64,000 nt of DNA from assembly GCF_000266945.1 (NCBI RefSeq), contig NC_018025.1:3414001-3478000 (forward strand). The letters run 5' to 3'. The DNA is from Desulfomonile tiedjei DSM 6799 (GTDB taxonomy: Bacteria > Desulfobacterota > Desulfomonilia > Desulfomonilales > Desulfomonilaceae). Of the stretch, positions 9,016 through 17,636 are shown one piece after another (the stretch's first letter is position 1; the number at the start of each line of letters is the position of its first letter). The notes below the pieces were generated by a model. The model ran no database searches, had not been told where the DNA came from, and saw only the letters and a program-made list of their open reading frames with translations. A program made the position numbers and the translations under genes.

Positions 9016-11112
9016 ATGAAATGCTTGTCTATGTTTGATCGATCACGAAGGAAGGAAAACTTTTTCATACTGCTGGTCCTTGTGATCGGTATTTTAGCTT
9101 TTTTTCATCCGATGATTCTTTCCCGGTTCGCTTTGGTACAGACCGATCCCGGAGACACCCGCTTCAACAACTATATTCTGGAACATTCTTATCAATGGAT
9201 AGCGGGAAATCCCCTCCACAAGAGTTTTTGGGATTGTCCCATCTTCTACCCGTGTAGGAATGCGACTGCCTTCTCGGACATGCTCTTGGGGTCTGCTCCG
9301 ATCTACTGGTTTTGGAGAATTCTGAGTTTCTTACCGGACACTTCTTTTCAGCTTTGGATGATTACTGTCGGAATATTGAATTTTCTCGCCAGCTTGCTGT
9401 TTCTTCGACGCGGTTTGGGTCTTTCCTTGATTGCTTCAGCCGGCGGAGCCTACTTGTTTTCATTTGCGTCCATGAGGGGTACGCAGCTCAATTATCCTCA
9501 ACTGCTGCCTCAATTTTTTACCATGATAGCCCTCTTCTGCCTTTGCAGAATGTTTGTGCGTCTTCCAGAGCAAGGAACCTACGCAAATAGACGGAAGTGG
9601 TTTTGGACTGTAGTCTTTGCTGCTGCAGTCGCCTGCCAGGCCCTTGCAGGCATATATCTCGGCTTTTTTCTCTTTCTCGGTCTTATGATTGCCTTAGCAG
9701 TATCTCTTGTGTTCAGAGAACCGAGGAGATCGCTTCTTCTGTTTGCACGGCTTAACTGGCTTCCTTTGGTCGTTTCCGCACTTGTCGTTACGCCCGTTTT
9801 GGCATGGACGGCATATCACTACAATTTGGCCAAGACTCTCGTGGGGACCCGTGCATGGTCGGAGGTGGTCCTCATGATCCCTACCCTTAAGTCGTGGATC
9901 GACATGGGACCGTGGAATTATGCATATCAATGGTCTCGAACGTGTTTGGATTTTGCAGACATTCACAATGAACCGGCACACCGAATAGGAATCGGTCTTG
10001 TCACTATAGCTGTGTCTCTCACTGGTATGATTCGGCTCTTCAGAGTAAGTTGGGGTAAAGTAGTGGTCTGCAGTACCGTTATAATGTTCGCTACAGCACT
10101 TGTGTACTATGGAGATCTGTCTCCTTGGGTACTGGTTTTCAAGTATGTTCCGGCTGCAGATGCTATCAGGGTTGTGACTCGTGCTTCGTTTCTGATTCTG
10201 ATCGGGATCTGCATCGGCGTTGCCTACGCAATAAACGGAATCAGAAGCTCTACTCTCGCTATCGTTTTGCTACTTTTCATCTTCGCAGAGCAATTTCAGA
10301 CTACACTGGCTTACAACAAATACGAGACGAGAGACCGAATTGCGAAAATAGCCCGCGAGATTCCCAAGGATTGTCGTTCTTTCTACTGTGTGTTCAATGT
10401 GAAATCTCTCTCGGGACGCCCTTACTGGGCCTATTCCCAATTGGATGCAATGTGGGTTCAGTTGGCCGTAGACATCCCCACGGTCAACGGGTTCAGCGGC
10501 AACATTCCACCTGGATGGGCTCCACTGGCGGACCAAATATTCTTCGATTCACCCTCGGGCCTATTCCGGTGTAAGATAAACAGCTTTCAATGGGCAGACC
10601 TGAACGGCCTTTCCAGAAACGACATTTCTGTTGTTCCGTTCCCCAGTTGGCCACAGAATCTCAAATTGTCCGAGCTTGCCGGTTTCGATGTCATCCCGGG
10701 GAAAGAGGAATCCAACCACTTTTTCGGACCTGGTTGGGGACAGGATGAATTCGATGGTGATGAAGTCTGGACGTGGGCGATTGCAAGACAAGCCAAGCTC
10801 TTTGTTCCCCTTTTACCAGGGCTGAAATATACAATGTCCATTACGGCAGCGCCCATGGTGGCGGAGCATCTCAAACAGAGGGCTTCGGTAACGCTCAATG
10901 GCAGGTTGGTAGCAACACTGTCATTTGCGGATCGAGTCCAGATTTATGCGGTGACTCTGCCAAAAGAGCTTGTTCATGATTTAAACAAAATCGAGTTCAA
11001 TTTCGATTACGCCATATCCCCGGCACAACTCGGAAAAGCATCAGATACTCGGGATCTGGCTATGGCATTGTTCAAAATACGCTTTGAAGCGGTACACTCA
11101 ACGGACGAGTAG
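9016..11112 (+). CDS. Large polytopic membrane protein with C-terminal soluble domain
   Basis: 698 residues. The first 440 or so hold about ten hydrophobic helices, beginning FFILLVLVIGILAFFHP. The loop after helix 1 carries DPGDTRFNNYILEH, the acidic first-loop position where GT-C glycosyltransferases and YfhO-like proteins keep a catalytic Asp. The last 250 residues are soluble and beta-rich (for example KYTMSITAAPMVA and ASVTLNGRLVATLS), probably periplasmic. A lipid-linked sugar transferase is the best guess but no family is firmly recognised. It stands alone, with about 300 bp of empty sequence before and a repeat-rich region behind. Confidence 0.6.
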   Translation: MKCLSMFDRSRRKENFFILLVLVIGILAFFHPMILSRFALVQTDPGDTRFNNYILEHSYQWIAGNPLHKSFWDCPIFYPCRNATAFSDMLLGSAPIYWFWRILSFLPDTSFQLWMITVGILNFLASLLFLRRGLGLSLIASAGGAYLFSFASMRGTQLNYPQLLPQFFTMIALFCLCRMFVRLPEQGTYANRRKWFWTVVFAAAVACQALAGIYLGFFLFLGLMIALAVSLVFREPRRSLLLFARLNWLPLVVSALVVTPVLAWTAYHYNLAKTLVGTRAWSEVVLMIPTLKSWIDMGPWNYAYQWSRTCLDFADIHNEPAHRIGIGLVTIAVSLTGMIRLFRVSWGKVVVCSTVIMFATALVYYGDLSPWVLVFKYVPAADAIRVVTRASFLILIGICIGVAYAINGIRSSTLAIVLLLFIFAEQFQTTLAYNKYETRDRIAKIAREIPKDCRSFYCVFNVKSLSGRPYWAYSQLDAMWVQLAVDIPTVNGFSGNIPPGWAPLADQIFFDSPSGLFRCKINSFQWADLNGLSRNDISVVPFPSWPQNLKLSELAGFDVIPGKEESNHFFGPGWGQDEFDGDEVWTWAIARQAKLFVPLLPGLKYTMSITAAPMVAEHLKQRASVTLNGRLVATLSFADRVQIYAVTLPKELVHDLNKIEFNFDYAISPAQLGKASDTRDLAMALFKIRFEAVHSTDE

Positions 11113-12180
11113 CTGCAACATCCGATACCCAAGAATAAGGGTAGGCACTAGGCCTCCCCCTACGAAGATGGCGAATCGTGCCACGATTTGTCATGCCTTC
11201 GAGAATTTTGCGACAGTCTCTTCATTGCCGGAAATTCGTGCATCAGCAGCCCTTCCGGGACTCGAACATCATCATATTTTTCTTTGACCGGCAAGGAATC
11301 GCCGACCTGTTGTTCCGGGGCCCGCGGGATTCCTCCGGAACAAACGACCAAGAGCGCGCTAAGTTGGCCCACATGCCCGTCGAATGCTGACCGCTCGGGA
11401 GGCAGGTAAGGCTTCAGTCTCGGGCGGTGTTTGAGAGTATTTTGTCTGAGCAGGGAGGATGCCGGTGAGCGAAGCGAACCGCATCGTCGATGCCAGAGCG
11501 TCTGAATGCCTGTCATTGCGAGCGAAGCGAAGCAATCCCCTGAAGGTGCAGGCAAGTATCAGGAGATTGTCCCGCGAGACGCGGGATCGCTCCGCTCCTC
11601 GCGATGACATGTCTCCTAACGTCGCACCTCCGTGGGTAATTGAAGTAACACTTCACCAGCGCCAACCATTCAGTTAAGCATGGAGAGAGGTTTCTTCAGC
11701 CTCGAAGGGGCTGCCCAACAGTAGCCGTGGGTGCAAGCCCACGGAAGCAGAACGGCAAATCCTTTGTCTTCATGACCCTGAAAGGGTCCACCAATGACAT
11801 TTGGGAATCATTGCCTGTTGGTGGACCCTTTCAGGGTCGTTGAACCGTGCTTATGGACATCGCGCTGTCCACGGGTTGACGAGAATGTCTCAAAAGTCGA
11901 AATTTATCCTAAATCGTGGCACGACTTCCTTCTTCCCGGCAATGAATTACCAGGCTATTATCCTACGTCCCTCTGGGACGTCAGCTTCCTGAGCCGCGAA
12001 GGGGCGGCAGAAAATAGCCCGGGGCTTCAGCCCCGGGTGGTCAGCGTGGCACGATTCTGGGTGTCAGCACAGTTTTGAGACAGTCTCTGACACCCATGGC
12101 TACTATTGGGCCGCCCTTCCAGGGCGCAGAATCCCTAGTGCCTGCTCGTAACTGAACGATTACGAGGCAGGCGAGTTTTT
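11113..12180. repeat. Repeat-rich intergenic region without genes
   Basis: About 1.07 kb with no credible gene on either strand. It contains a palindrome AATCGTGCCACGATT at 11174-11188 and related copies at 11912-11924 and 12045-12056; a GTGAGCGAAGCGAACCGCAT unit at 11456-11486; an inverted pair at 11512-11609 (TGTCATTGCGAGCGAAGCGA against CTCCTCGCGATGACA); a CCGTGGGTGCAAGCCCACGG palindrome near 11725; the large hairpin at 11774-11838; and CCCGGGGCTTCAGCCCCGGG near 12018. Confidence 0.75.
11774..11838. repeat. Perfect 21-bp inverted repeat (hairpin)
   Basis: GACCCTGAAAGGGTCCACCA plus one A (11774-11794) pairs perfectly with the complement at 11818-11838, with a 23-base spacer. The arm itself contains the smaller palindrome GACCCTGAAAGGGTC. 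No T-run follows, so a terminator role is not indicated. Confidence 0.8.
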
Positions 12181-12181
12181 C

Positions 12182-12210
12182 TTGAAAATTATTCAAAAAT
12201 CTGCTATAGA
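12182..12210 (+). promoter_or_regulatory. Sigma-70-type promoter of the Wza-like gene
   Basis: TTGAAA (12182-12187) and TATAGA (12205-12210) are spaced by exactly 17 bp in an AT-rich stretch, 45 bp before the start codon at 12255. Five of six bases match consensus in each hexamer. Confidence 0.65.
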
Positions 12211-12254
12211 CGCTTACAGAAGTTAAGATTTTACTTTAAGTAAATTGATTAAAT

Positions 12255-13346
12255 ATGGATAAATTTAAAAGAATCTTAGCGCGCAGATTCATCGGAGCCG
12301 CCCTCCTCGCCCTTTTGCTGGGAGGATGCATCGGGCTGATTCCCTCTCCCTTCAGACCCTACCCCGGCCCCGCCAAGAATCCGCAACTTCATGATCTCGC
12401 AGAGGCTTTCGACATTGTATGCCGCAACTACCGGCTCGGCCCGGACGATTTGCTCACCGTTAATTTCCAGACTGAATGGACCATTCCCGCGGGGTCATAC
12501 AAACTTGATACTCTGGACGAGATTGAAATCGAATTTATTCTCGATCCTGAATTGAACAGAAGAGTGGTCATTCGTCCTGACGGAATGATAACGTTGCCGG
12601 GCATCGGTGACATTAAAGCCGTCGGTCTTGCGCCTGAGGAGCTTTCAAAGAAGATCGAAGAAAAATTCAGGAGTGCGAATATCTTGCGGAATGGAGACAT
12701 CGACCAGCGCTTTCGGAATTATCGTATGGTTACGGTGTCAGTTAGTCAATTTTATCAGAAAGTTCAGCGGCTCGTGGATTCATTGACCACATTGACCTCC
12801 GGTCAGCAGACACAAGTGACCGTCAAGCCGGACGGCACGATAGATCTGCCCCTCTTGAAAGATCGCATTCTGGCAGCCGGATACACGGTCAGCGATGTGG
12901 AGCGGACCGCCAATAAATTGTACCGTCAAGGCGAGTTGAAACACGTTGTGGCCTCAGTAGCCCTTTCTTCGGCAAAATCAAGAAAAGTTTACATTCTCGG
13001 CGAAGTTAATAATCCTGGCGCTTACGAAATTCGCCAGCCGATCACCGCATTGCAGGCGGTTGCTCTCGCTGGCGGACACCGACAAAATACTGCGGATCTC
13101 ACCAGCGTTATACTCATTTCAAAGAACGTCTACGGCAAACCTATCGGTCGAAGGCTTGATTTGAAACGTATCCTCGACGTCGGAGACATGGCTTCGGCAA
13201 TACTGGTCAAACCCTACGACGTGATTTACGTGCCCAAAACGTACGTCGCAGATCTGCGGGTCTTCATGGAGCAGTATTTCTCCACAGTTGCCGAAGTGGC
13301 CAGTTTCGTGAACACCCTTGCTGACATCGGAGAAAAAACGAACTAG
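12255..13346 (+). CDS. Polysaccharide export lipoprotein, Wza/BexD-like
   Basis: 363 residues. The N-terminus is a lipoprotein signal ending in the lipobox LLGGC (Cys at about residue 25), so it should be anchored to the outer membrane. Then come Poly_export domain sequences (YRLGPDDLLTVNF, RRVVIRPDGMITLPGIGDI) and at least one SLBB domain (KVYILGEVNNPGAYEI, followed by ALQAVALAGG). Proteins of this family form the outer-membrane channel for capsule or exopolysaccharide. A second copy of the VKPDGTIDLP motif near residue 195 shows internal duplication. No chain-length regulator, kinase or glycosyltransferase genes are adjacent, so it is an orphan. Confidence 0.85.
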   Translation: MDKFKRILARRFIGAALLALLLGGCIGLIPSPFRPYPGPAKNPQLHDLAEAFDIVCRNYRLGPDDLLTVNFQTEWTIPAGSYKLDTLDEIEIEFILDPELNRRVVIRPDGMITLPGIGDIKAVGLAPEELSKKIEEKFRSANILRNGDIDQRFRNYRMVTVSVSQFYQKVQRLVDSLTTLTSGQQTQVTVKPDGTIDLPLLKDRILAAGYTVSDVERTANKLYRQGELKHVVASVALSSAKSRKVYILGEVNNPGAYEIRQPITALQAVALAGGHRQNTADLTSVILISKNVYGKPIGRRLDLKRILDVGDMASAILVKPYDVIYVPKTYVADLRVFMEQYFSTVAEVASFVNTLADIGEKTN

Positions 13347-13383
13347 AATAGTAGAGAGTCAATGATGAGTAAGGAGTTTTCTC

Positions 13384-13743
13384 GTGCCAAGAATCTGTCT
13401 CCTCCTGATGCTATTCTTCTTCATCTCCCTGGAGACTGTCGACGCTTTTTCCCTCAGACCGACGATCACCAAGGACAAGGAAGAGTACACGTTTGAGGAG
13501 TGTCCCAGCACATTGCGCCAGGCCCGGCTCAAGGCCAGAAAAGATGCTGCGAAATTCACTGCGATGCATCCAAAAGGTACCTGGAGTAGTTTCTTTGCCA
13601 AAAATGACGTACGAAAGTGCTCGCCTTATATTAAGAAGATCTATTTCGATGCAGCCAAAAGTTCGTTTTCCTACAAATCCCGCAGTCAAAAGCGACTTTC
13701 CCGACTTTCCCCCCACAGATTTCGCACTATGCGAGATCGGTGA
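13384..13743 (+). CDS. Small secreted hypothetical protein, possibly frameshifted
   Basis: 119 residues, not recognised. A signal peptide is clear (PRICLLLMLFFFISLETVDA). The mature part is Lys/Arg rich with two Cys. The start is GTG at 13384 with AAGGAG 8 bp upstream, 37 bp after the Wza-like gene, suggesting co-transcription. From about 13640 onward the frame turns into an implausible Ser/Arg-rich tail, while the overlapping frame up to 13861 reads a more protein-like stretch (FPDFPPTDFALCEIGEVFLG, with ELTCKSIYGLG). A frameshift near 13640-13670 would join them into about 158 residues. Confidence 0.45.
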   Translation: MPRICLLLMLFFFISLETVDAFSLRPTITKDKEEYTFEECPSTLRQARLKARKDAAKFTAMHPKGTWSSFFAKNDVRKCSPYIKKIYFDAAKSSFSYKSRSQKRLSRLSPHRFRTMRDR

Positions 13744-13880
13744 AGTCTTCCTCGGTTCGACGGAGCTAACCTGCAAATCCATATACGGCCTCGGTCACAT
13801 TGAGGACATTGCCTCGCTCCCCTCGCTATGGCATGCCTTCCGCGGGAATTCGCTTTCTTAAAGTAAGTGCCAAACTAATA

Positions 13881-13924
13881 TCCGCGGATATGCGACAGAA
13901 TTTTTAGCACTGACTATAAACCTG
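13881..13924. repeat. Copy of the CAGAATTTTTGGCACT dispersed repeat
   Basis: GGATATGCGACAGAATTTTT followed by AGCACTGACTATAAACC matches copies at about 3274-3314, 30119-30164, 52322-52378 and 58711-58758. It is always intergenic. Confidence 0.6.
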
Positions 13925-14035
13925 ATTTGGGCAGCACGGAGGCCGCCCACTACCGCTTTACGATTGAGTCAGGACAGGACGCGTGATACAGTATCAATTG
14001 TAGTTTGAGTATTGGGTCTATTTTGGGATCCGAAT

Positions 14036-14152
14036 ATGCCTGAGAGGCAGGGGGCATTCACAATGCGTGAAATTTTGAGCTGGATTGCTTATGCACTTTT
14101 TCTCATCGGCGGGATAGTGTTGCTCAGGTGGATAGATGCGCTTTATCGATGA
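14036..14152 (+). CDS. Possible single-helix membrane microprotein
   Basis: A 38-codon frame (29 codons if the ATG at 14063 is used) whose product is almost entirely one hydrophobic helix: REILSWIAYALFLIGGIVLL, then RWIDALYR. A purine-rich GAGGCAGGGGG lies about 9 bp before the second ATG. It sits in an otherwise empty 440-bp gap, 33 bp before a convergent gene. The helix with flanking positive charges is what a real small membrane protein would look like, but there is no comparative support. Confidence 0.3.
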   Translation: MPERQGAFTMREILSWIAYALFLIGGIVLLRWIDALYR

Positions 14153-14184
14153 AGTAGATTGTACTATGATCTCGATGACTCCCA

Positions 14185-15072
14185 TTATCGAAATACGTCG
14201 AAAAGGTTCTTGAGACCTTCCTGAACGTGTGTAAGCCCCCCCTGGATAATCGAAGCCAAGTCGCTTTCTTCATATACCGAATAAGAATCTCCTATCACCA
14301 CTTCAACGGGTTTCTTCAGCCAGTGATACGAACCGCGGTCGTTTTGTTTGAGCGGACCGACTCCGGCAGCCGCGATGATAGCCTTCTTTAACGAGCAAGG
14401 GTCCGGAACCCGTATACACCCTGCGGACACAGCCCCGAACGTTGCCGGTGAAATATGTCGGCCAGGGGGGATTGCCGCGGCCTGAAGTCCATGAATCCCC
14501 AGTTCCCGGTGACGCTGGCACCTCCCCCGTGCATCGCAGACAAGGAGAGGGGCGAAAAATCCGTTGTAAAGACCGGGTATCGGTTGTCCTGAAGCATCAA
14601 AGAACACCACATCGGGATAGCAGTAGACATGGTTTATGAGAAAGCTGCCGTCCGGCGTGGGAGAATGAACATCGCCCAGCGCTATGAAGGTGCGGTAAAT
14701 GTCGTGCACCGTGTTATCGTTCGTTGTGCCTTCCACGAGCAATTCAAAACGGTTTCTGTCTATCAAAATGCGTATGGTCTTGAACTCGAAGCCCCTGTTC
14801 TCCCGACCTTCCTGGGCAAACTCCTGCCAATTTGTATACAGTTGCGGCAAACAGGGGTCATTCGGGGCAGTAAGAGGTGGAGGCACATAGATGGATTCCG
14901 GCTCTTCCGACGGCTTCTCCGGTTCAATTGTATAGGGCACCGGCTGGATTCGTTCGGCCACTGCCGGAGAGGTCTCCCGGGCGTACGAAGAATCCGCCCC
15001 GTATGCAGAGAATGTGGTTATCAGGATGGCACATAACGAACAGATCGGCAGACAATATGGTTTGAGGCCCAA
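14185..15072 (-). CDS. L,D-transpeptidase (YkuD) family protein
   Basis: 295 residues. The N-terminal 25 residues are a signal peptide ending SAYGA. A Pro-rich linker (about 45-75) leads to a YkuD catalytic domain of about 170 residues with the hallmark His194-Gly195 (GIHGLQ) and Ser-Ala-Gly-Cys219-Ile-Arg-Val (AVSAGCIRVPDPC). Such enzymes form 3-3 peptidoglycan cross-links or attach lipoproteins in the periplasm, using the Cys as nucleophile. The DGSFLINHV strand before the catalytic motifs also fits. It appears monocistronic on the minus strand. Confidence 0.85.
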   Translation of the reverse strand: MGLKPYCLPICSLCAILITTFSAYGADSSYARETSPAVAERIQPVPYTIEPEKPSEEPESIYVPPPLTAPNDPCLPQLYTNWQEFAQEGRENRGFEFKTIRILIDRNRFELLVEGTTNDNTVHDIYRTFIALGDVHSPTPDGSFLINHVYCYPDVVFFDASGQPIPGLYNGFFAPLLVCDARGRCQRHRELGIHGLQAAAIPPGRHISPATFGAVSAGCIRVPDPCSLKKAIIAAAGVGPLKQNDRGSYHWLKKPVEVVIGDSYSVYEESDLASIIQGGLTHVQEGLKNLFDVFR

Positions 15073-15191
15073 TTTCGTCGCTCCGTCTAATCTTGACGGT
15101 TGCTGTTCTAGCTGGACTGAATCTGCGTGTCAACAGGTCTGTTACCAATGTGCGTTCAAAGAAGTAATCCCGTCACCGGCGGGAGCAAATG

Positions 15192-15260
15192 CGGTCCCGG
15201 CATGTCTCCGAAGCGAAGTCAGGCGGTGCCGTTCGTAGCGAAGGAGACATGCCGGGACCG
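15192..15260. repeat. 18-bp inverted repeat between two minus-strand genes
   Basis: CGGTCCCGGCATGTCTCC (15192-15209) and its complement (15243-15260) enclose a 33-base loop. It lies after the thpR stop and before the transpeptidase gene on the minus strand. A weak terminator or a mobile palindrome are both possible; no T-run is present. Confidence 0.6.
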
Positions 15261-15315
15261 GTAAATAACAGGTTTCTCAATATTCCCTTTATGAAAGCAC
15301 ATTGGTATGTTTCAT

Positions 15316-15903
15316 TTATTCAGGGCGGAAATCGAACCTGAAGATTTGGGAATATTCTGCTCCTGAAGGCTTTAGCACGCTCCGAAACAGGATTGCGCGA
15401 TCTGCAGTGAATGAAGGCCCTGCAACGTCCGTTCTCTCGCGGATCCCCTCCACAAGGTTTGCGATCCCTTTATTGGATCGAACTCTCCCCAGGGTAAGAT
15501 GGGGTTTGAAAGCTCGTTTCTCTTTGGCAAATCCGAGCGGTGCTAATGCATCCTCAAGCCTGATCGCGAGATTGGACAGATCTGAGGATTCGTCAGAGCA
15601 CCCTGCCCAGATGACTCGAGGACGTCGAAAATCCGGGAACACCCCGATCTTGGACACCTTGTGAACCGATACTGCCTGCTCCCGACAAATCGGCCGAGCT
15701 GCTTGTTCAATCTGCGCCAGCCGATCTGCGGTGATTTCACCGATAAACTTCAGGGTCAGATGCATTCCGGCGGGATTGGTCCATTTGACGTCGCCCCCGC
15801 ATTGTCTTAATTCTTGTGCAACACTCTTGAGAAAAGACTTGACCTTATCGGGCAATTCAACAGCAAAAAAGACTCTCACGATTTGGCTGCTGCTCTCAAA
15901 CAT
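15316..15903 (-). CDS. thpR: RNA 2',3'-cyclic phosphodiesterase (2'-5' RNA ligase family)
   Basis: 195 residues. It carries the two HxTL motifs that define the 2H phosphoesterase family: His48 in MHLTLKFIG and His135 in PHLTLGRV, separated by the usual distance. The N-terminus RVFFAVELPD is typical of ThpR/LigT. These enzymes hydrolyse 2',3'-cyclic phosphates on RNA ends and ligate tRNA halves in vitro; the cellular role is unclear. It lies 60 bp downstream of the M48 protease gene on the same strand. Confidence 0.9.
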   Translation of the reverse strand: MFESSSQIVRVFFAVELPDKVKSFLKSVAQELRQCGGDVKWTNPAGMHLTLKFIGEITADRLAQIEQAARPICREQAVSVHKVSKIGVFPDFRRPRVIWAGCSDESSDLSNLAIRLEDALAPLGFAKEKRAFKPHLTLGRVRSNKGIANLVEGIRERTDVAGPSFTADRAILFRSVLKPSGAEYSQIFRFDFRPE

Positions 15904-15963
15904 TTCGTAGCCTCCTCATGGCAAGCAAAATGGCTGCAGAGCCATCCATCCGATACATTTCTT

Positions 15964-16848
15964 CTACAGCGGCATCCCAAGGCCGTACTTGGCCGGAGCT
16001 TTGGCATAGAACTTTTGTGCTTCAGGAAGGCTTTCATTGAGCTTTCGCACACGCTCTCCATCCGCCGGATGCGTAGAGAGCCATTCCGGAATCGGAGGCT
16101 TGGTAATTTTAGCCATCCTTTCCCAGAGGCGAACGGACTCGGACGGATCGTAGCCGGCGGAAGCCATGTAGATTTGACCTATTCGGTCAGCTTCCGTTTC
16201 ATGAAGACGACTATACGGCAAAATAACCCCGACCGTTCCGCCCATTCCCACAGCAGCTAGAAGAAGGCGCGATTTCCGATCGAGATTCCCGTCTTCTCCT
16301 TTGAGAATCTCACCGCCGACCGTGACTGCTCCTTTCACAGCAAGCTGTTGCGTCAATCTTTCTGCTCCGTGTCTCGCGACGGCATGGGCAACTTCATGTC
16401 CGATTACAGCCGCCAGACCTGCCTCATTCTTCACGTACGGCATGAGGCCAGTGAAAACAACGATCTTTCCGCCCGGAAGACAAAAAGCGTTCGGTGTATC
16501 CTTCTCAATTACTTTGACATCCCACGCGAAACCAGGTTTGTCCACGGATTCAGCGGCTTTGCTTATTCTGTCCGAGACCTGCTTCACGGCTTGGTTGAAC
16601 CGTTCGTCACTACATGCTTTTTCTTTGGACACCACGTCGTTGAAAGCCTTGAGAGCAACACTGTTCAACTGATTATCTGAAATCATATTGAGTTGACGTC
16701 TTCCCGTATGGGGAACGGTCGCGCACGCTGCCAAGACGATTGCAATCAGAGTAAGAATAGCGGCTTTTTTCCGTAAGCGGCCCCAAAGGATCACTTTTTT
16801 GTCCTTGCGGTATAAGACTTGATTTATCAAATAGTTCATGCTAAACAT
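15964..16848 (-). CDS. M48-family zinc metalloprotease, lipoprotein
   Basis: 294 residues. A signal ending in the lipobox VLAAC (Cys42) predicts a lipoprotein, followed by PHTGRRQLNMIS, the usual entry to periplasmic M48 peptidases of the LoiP/YcaL kind. The zinc site is HEVAHAVARH (His151, Glu152, His155), with the downstream glutamate in HETEADRIG near 217-219. The final WLSTHPADGERV is also conserved. Such proteases degrade misfolded envelope proteins. The long basic lead before the hydrophobic core suggests that translation may begin later; Met4 at 16839 is one alternative. Confidence 0.88.
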   Translation of the reverse strand: MFSMNYLINQVLYRKDKKVILWGRLRKKAAILTLIAIVLAACATVPHTGRRQLNMISDNQLNSVALKAFNDVVSKEKACSDERFNQAVKQVSDRISKAAESVDKPGFAWDVKVIEKDTPNAFCLPGGKIVVFTGLMPYVKNEAGLAAVIGHEVAHAVARHGAERLTQQLAVKGAVTVGGEILKGEDGNLDRKSRLLLAAVGMGGTVGVILPYSRLHETEADRIGQIYMASAGYDPSESVRLWERMAKITKPPIPEWLSTHPADGERVRKLNESLPEAQKFYAKAPAKYGLGMPL

Positions 16849-16886
16849 TTGTTGAATGCTTCACTCCGACTCTCTGGAGGTTTGCC

Positions 16887-17138
16887 TTGAAGTGCGAAAA
16901 ATGCGGTTACATAAGCTTTGATTATAACGTGGCCTGTCCTTCTTGCAACAAGGACCTGAACATGATCCGCAGAAAACTCGGTTTGCATTACAAGCCACCT
17001 GAGGTGGATTTCGACGAATATTTCACCGGGTCCTCATCGAGTTACCGGGCAGCCTCTCCAGCGGCCGCGTCGAAACAACAGGAAACCGAACTGGATCTTG
17101 GTTCAGGCGAGGAATTCGAATTCACTTTGGACGACTAG
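16887..17138 (+). CDS. Small zinc-ribbon protein
   Basis: 83 residues. The first 20 hold two Cys pairs, KCEKCGYI and ACPSCNKD, a treble-clef or zinc-ribbon arrangement (CxxC-x11-CxxC). The rest is Ser/Ala-rich and acidic (ELDLGSGEEFEFTLDD), with no predicted fold. The start is TTG at 16887 with a perfect GGAGG 6 bp upstream. It is divergent from the M48 gene and convergent with the next. Similar small proteins are common in deltaproteobacteria; the function is unknown. Confidence 0.7.
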   Translation: MKCEKCGYISFDYNVACPSCNKDLNMIRRKLGLHYKPPEVDFDEYFTGSSSSYRAASPAAASKQQETELDLGSGEEFEFTLDD

Positions 17139-17155
17139 GTTTCCGAATGGATTTG

Positions 17156-17182
17156 TGCTCCGGGATTACATCTCCCGGAGCA
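17156..17182. terminator. Hairpin between convergent genes
   Basis: TGCTCCGGGA, 7-base loop, TCCCGGAGCA: a perfect 10-bp stem between two convergent genes. It may act as a two-way terminator, though T-runs are absent. Confidence 0.5.
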
Positions 17183-17187
17183 GCGAC

Positions 17188-17589
17188 TCAATCCTCTCTC
17201 GGTTCCAGTGGCCAGGCGCCTCGATCCTGGAGAACCTGTCTGAGCACTCTTAAAGCCTGATTTACCACAGGCATTCCGCCATAGATCCCGCACTGAAAAA
17301 TCACCTCAGCAATATCATGAGGACTACAGCCGACGTTTAGGGCCGCATAGATGTGGAGCTTCAGTTCTTCCTCTCTTGAGAGAACAGTCAATGCGGCTAT
17401 GGTTATGAGCTGACGTGTCTGGTGAGGGATCTTCTCGCGGGCGTACACTGTGCCCGTAACAAAGAGTGAAAGGTCTTTGGCCAACTTTTTGTCAAACGAT
17501 CTCCACAGATCGAAAGGACGCTCGTCCGAATAGCCGTCAAAGTAGAGCTTTGCGGTCTTTGCAGTCTTTTCCTTCAGATCATCAGCCAT
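17188..17589 (-). CDS. Carboxymuconolactone decarboxylase (CMD/AhpD-like) family protein
   Basis: About 133 residues. The central region, with TRQLITIAALTVLSREEELK, LHIYAALNVGCSPHDIAEVI and FQCGIYGGMP, matches the CMD fold shared with AhpD. The CxxC of true AhpD peroxidoreductases is missing; single Cys residues stand at GCSP and FQCG, so redox activity is not supported. The start at 17589 (MADDLKEK) was preferred to 17601 because GGAGG lies 7 bp upstream of it. It sits 48 bp downstream of the MBL hydrolase gene on the same strand. Confidence 0.75.
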   Translation of the reverse strand: MADDLKEKTAKTAKLYFDGYSDERPFDLWRSFDKKLAKDLSLFVTGTVYAREKIPHQTRQLITIAALTVLSREEELKLHIYAALNVGCSPHDIAEVIFQCGIYGGMPVVNQALRVLRQVLQDRGAWPLEPRED

Positions 17590-17636
17590 AAATACCTCCA
17601 TAAACTACTATCTGACGCAGCAGATATTCTTCCGGT

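Noticed and set aside
11113-12254. tRNA or other structured RNA gene in the long intergenic region
   Set aside because: The hairpins are simple palindromes; no cloverleaf pattern or TPsiC-type GGTTCRANTCC box could be made out.
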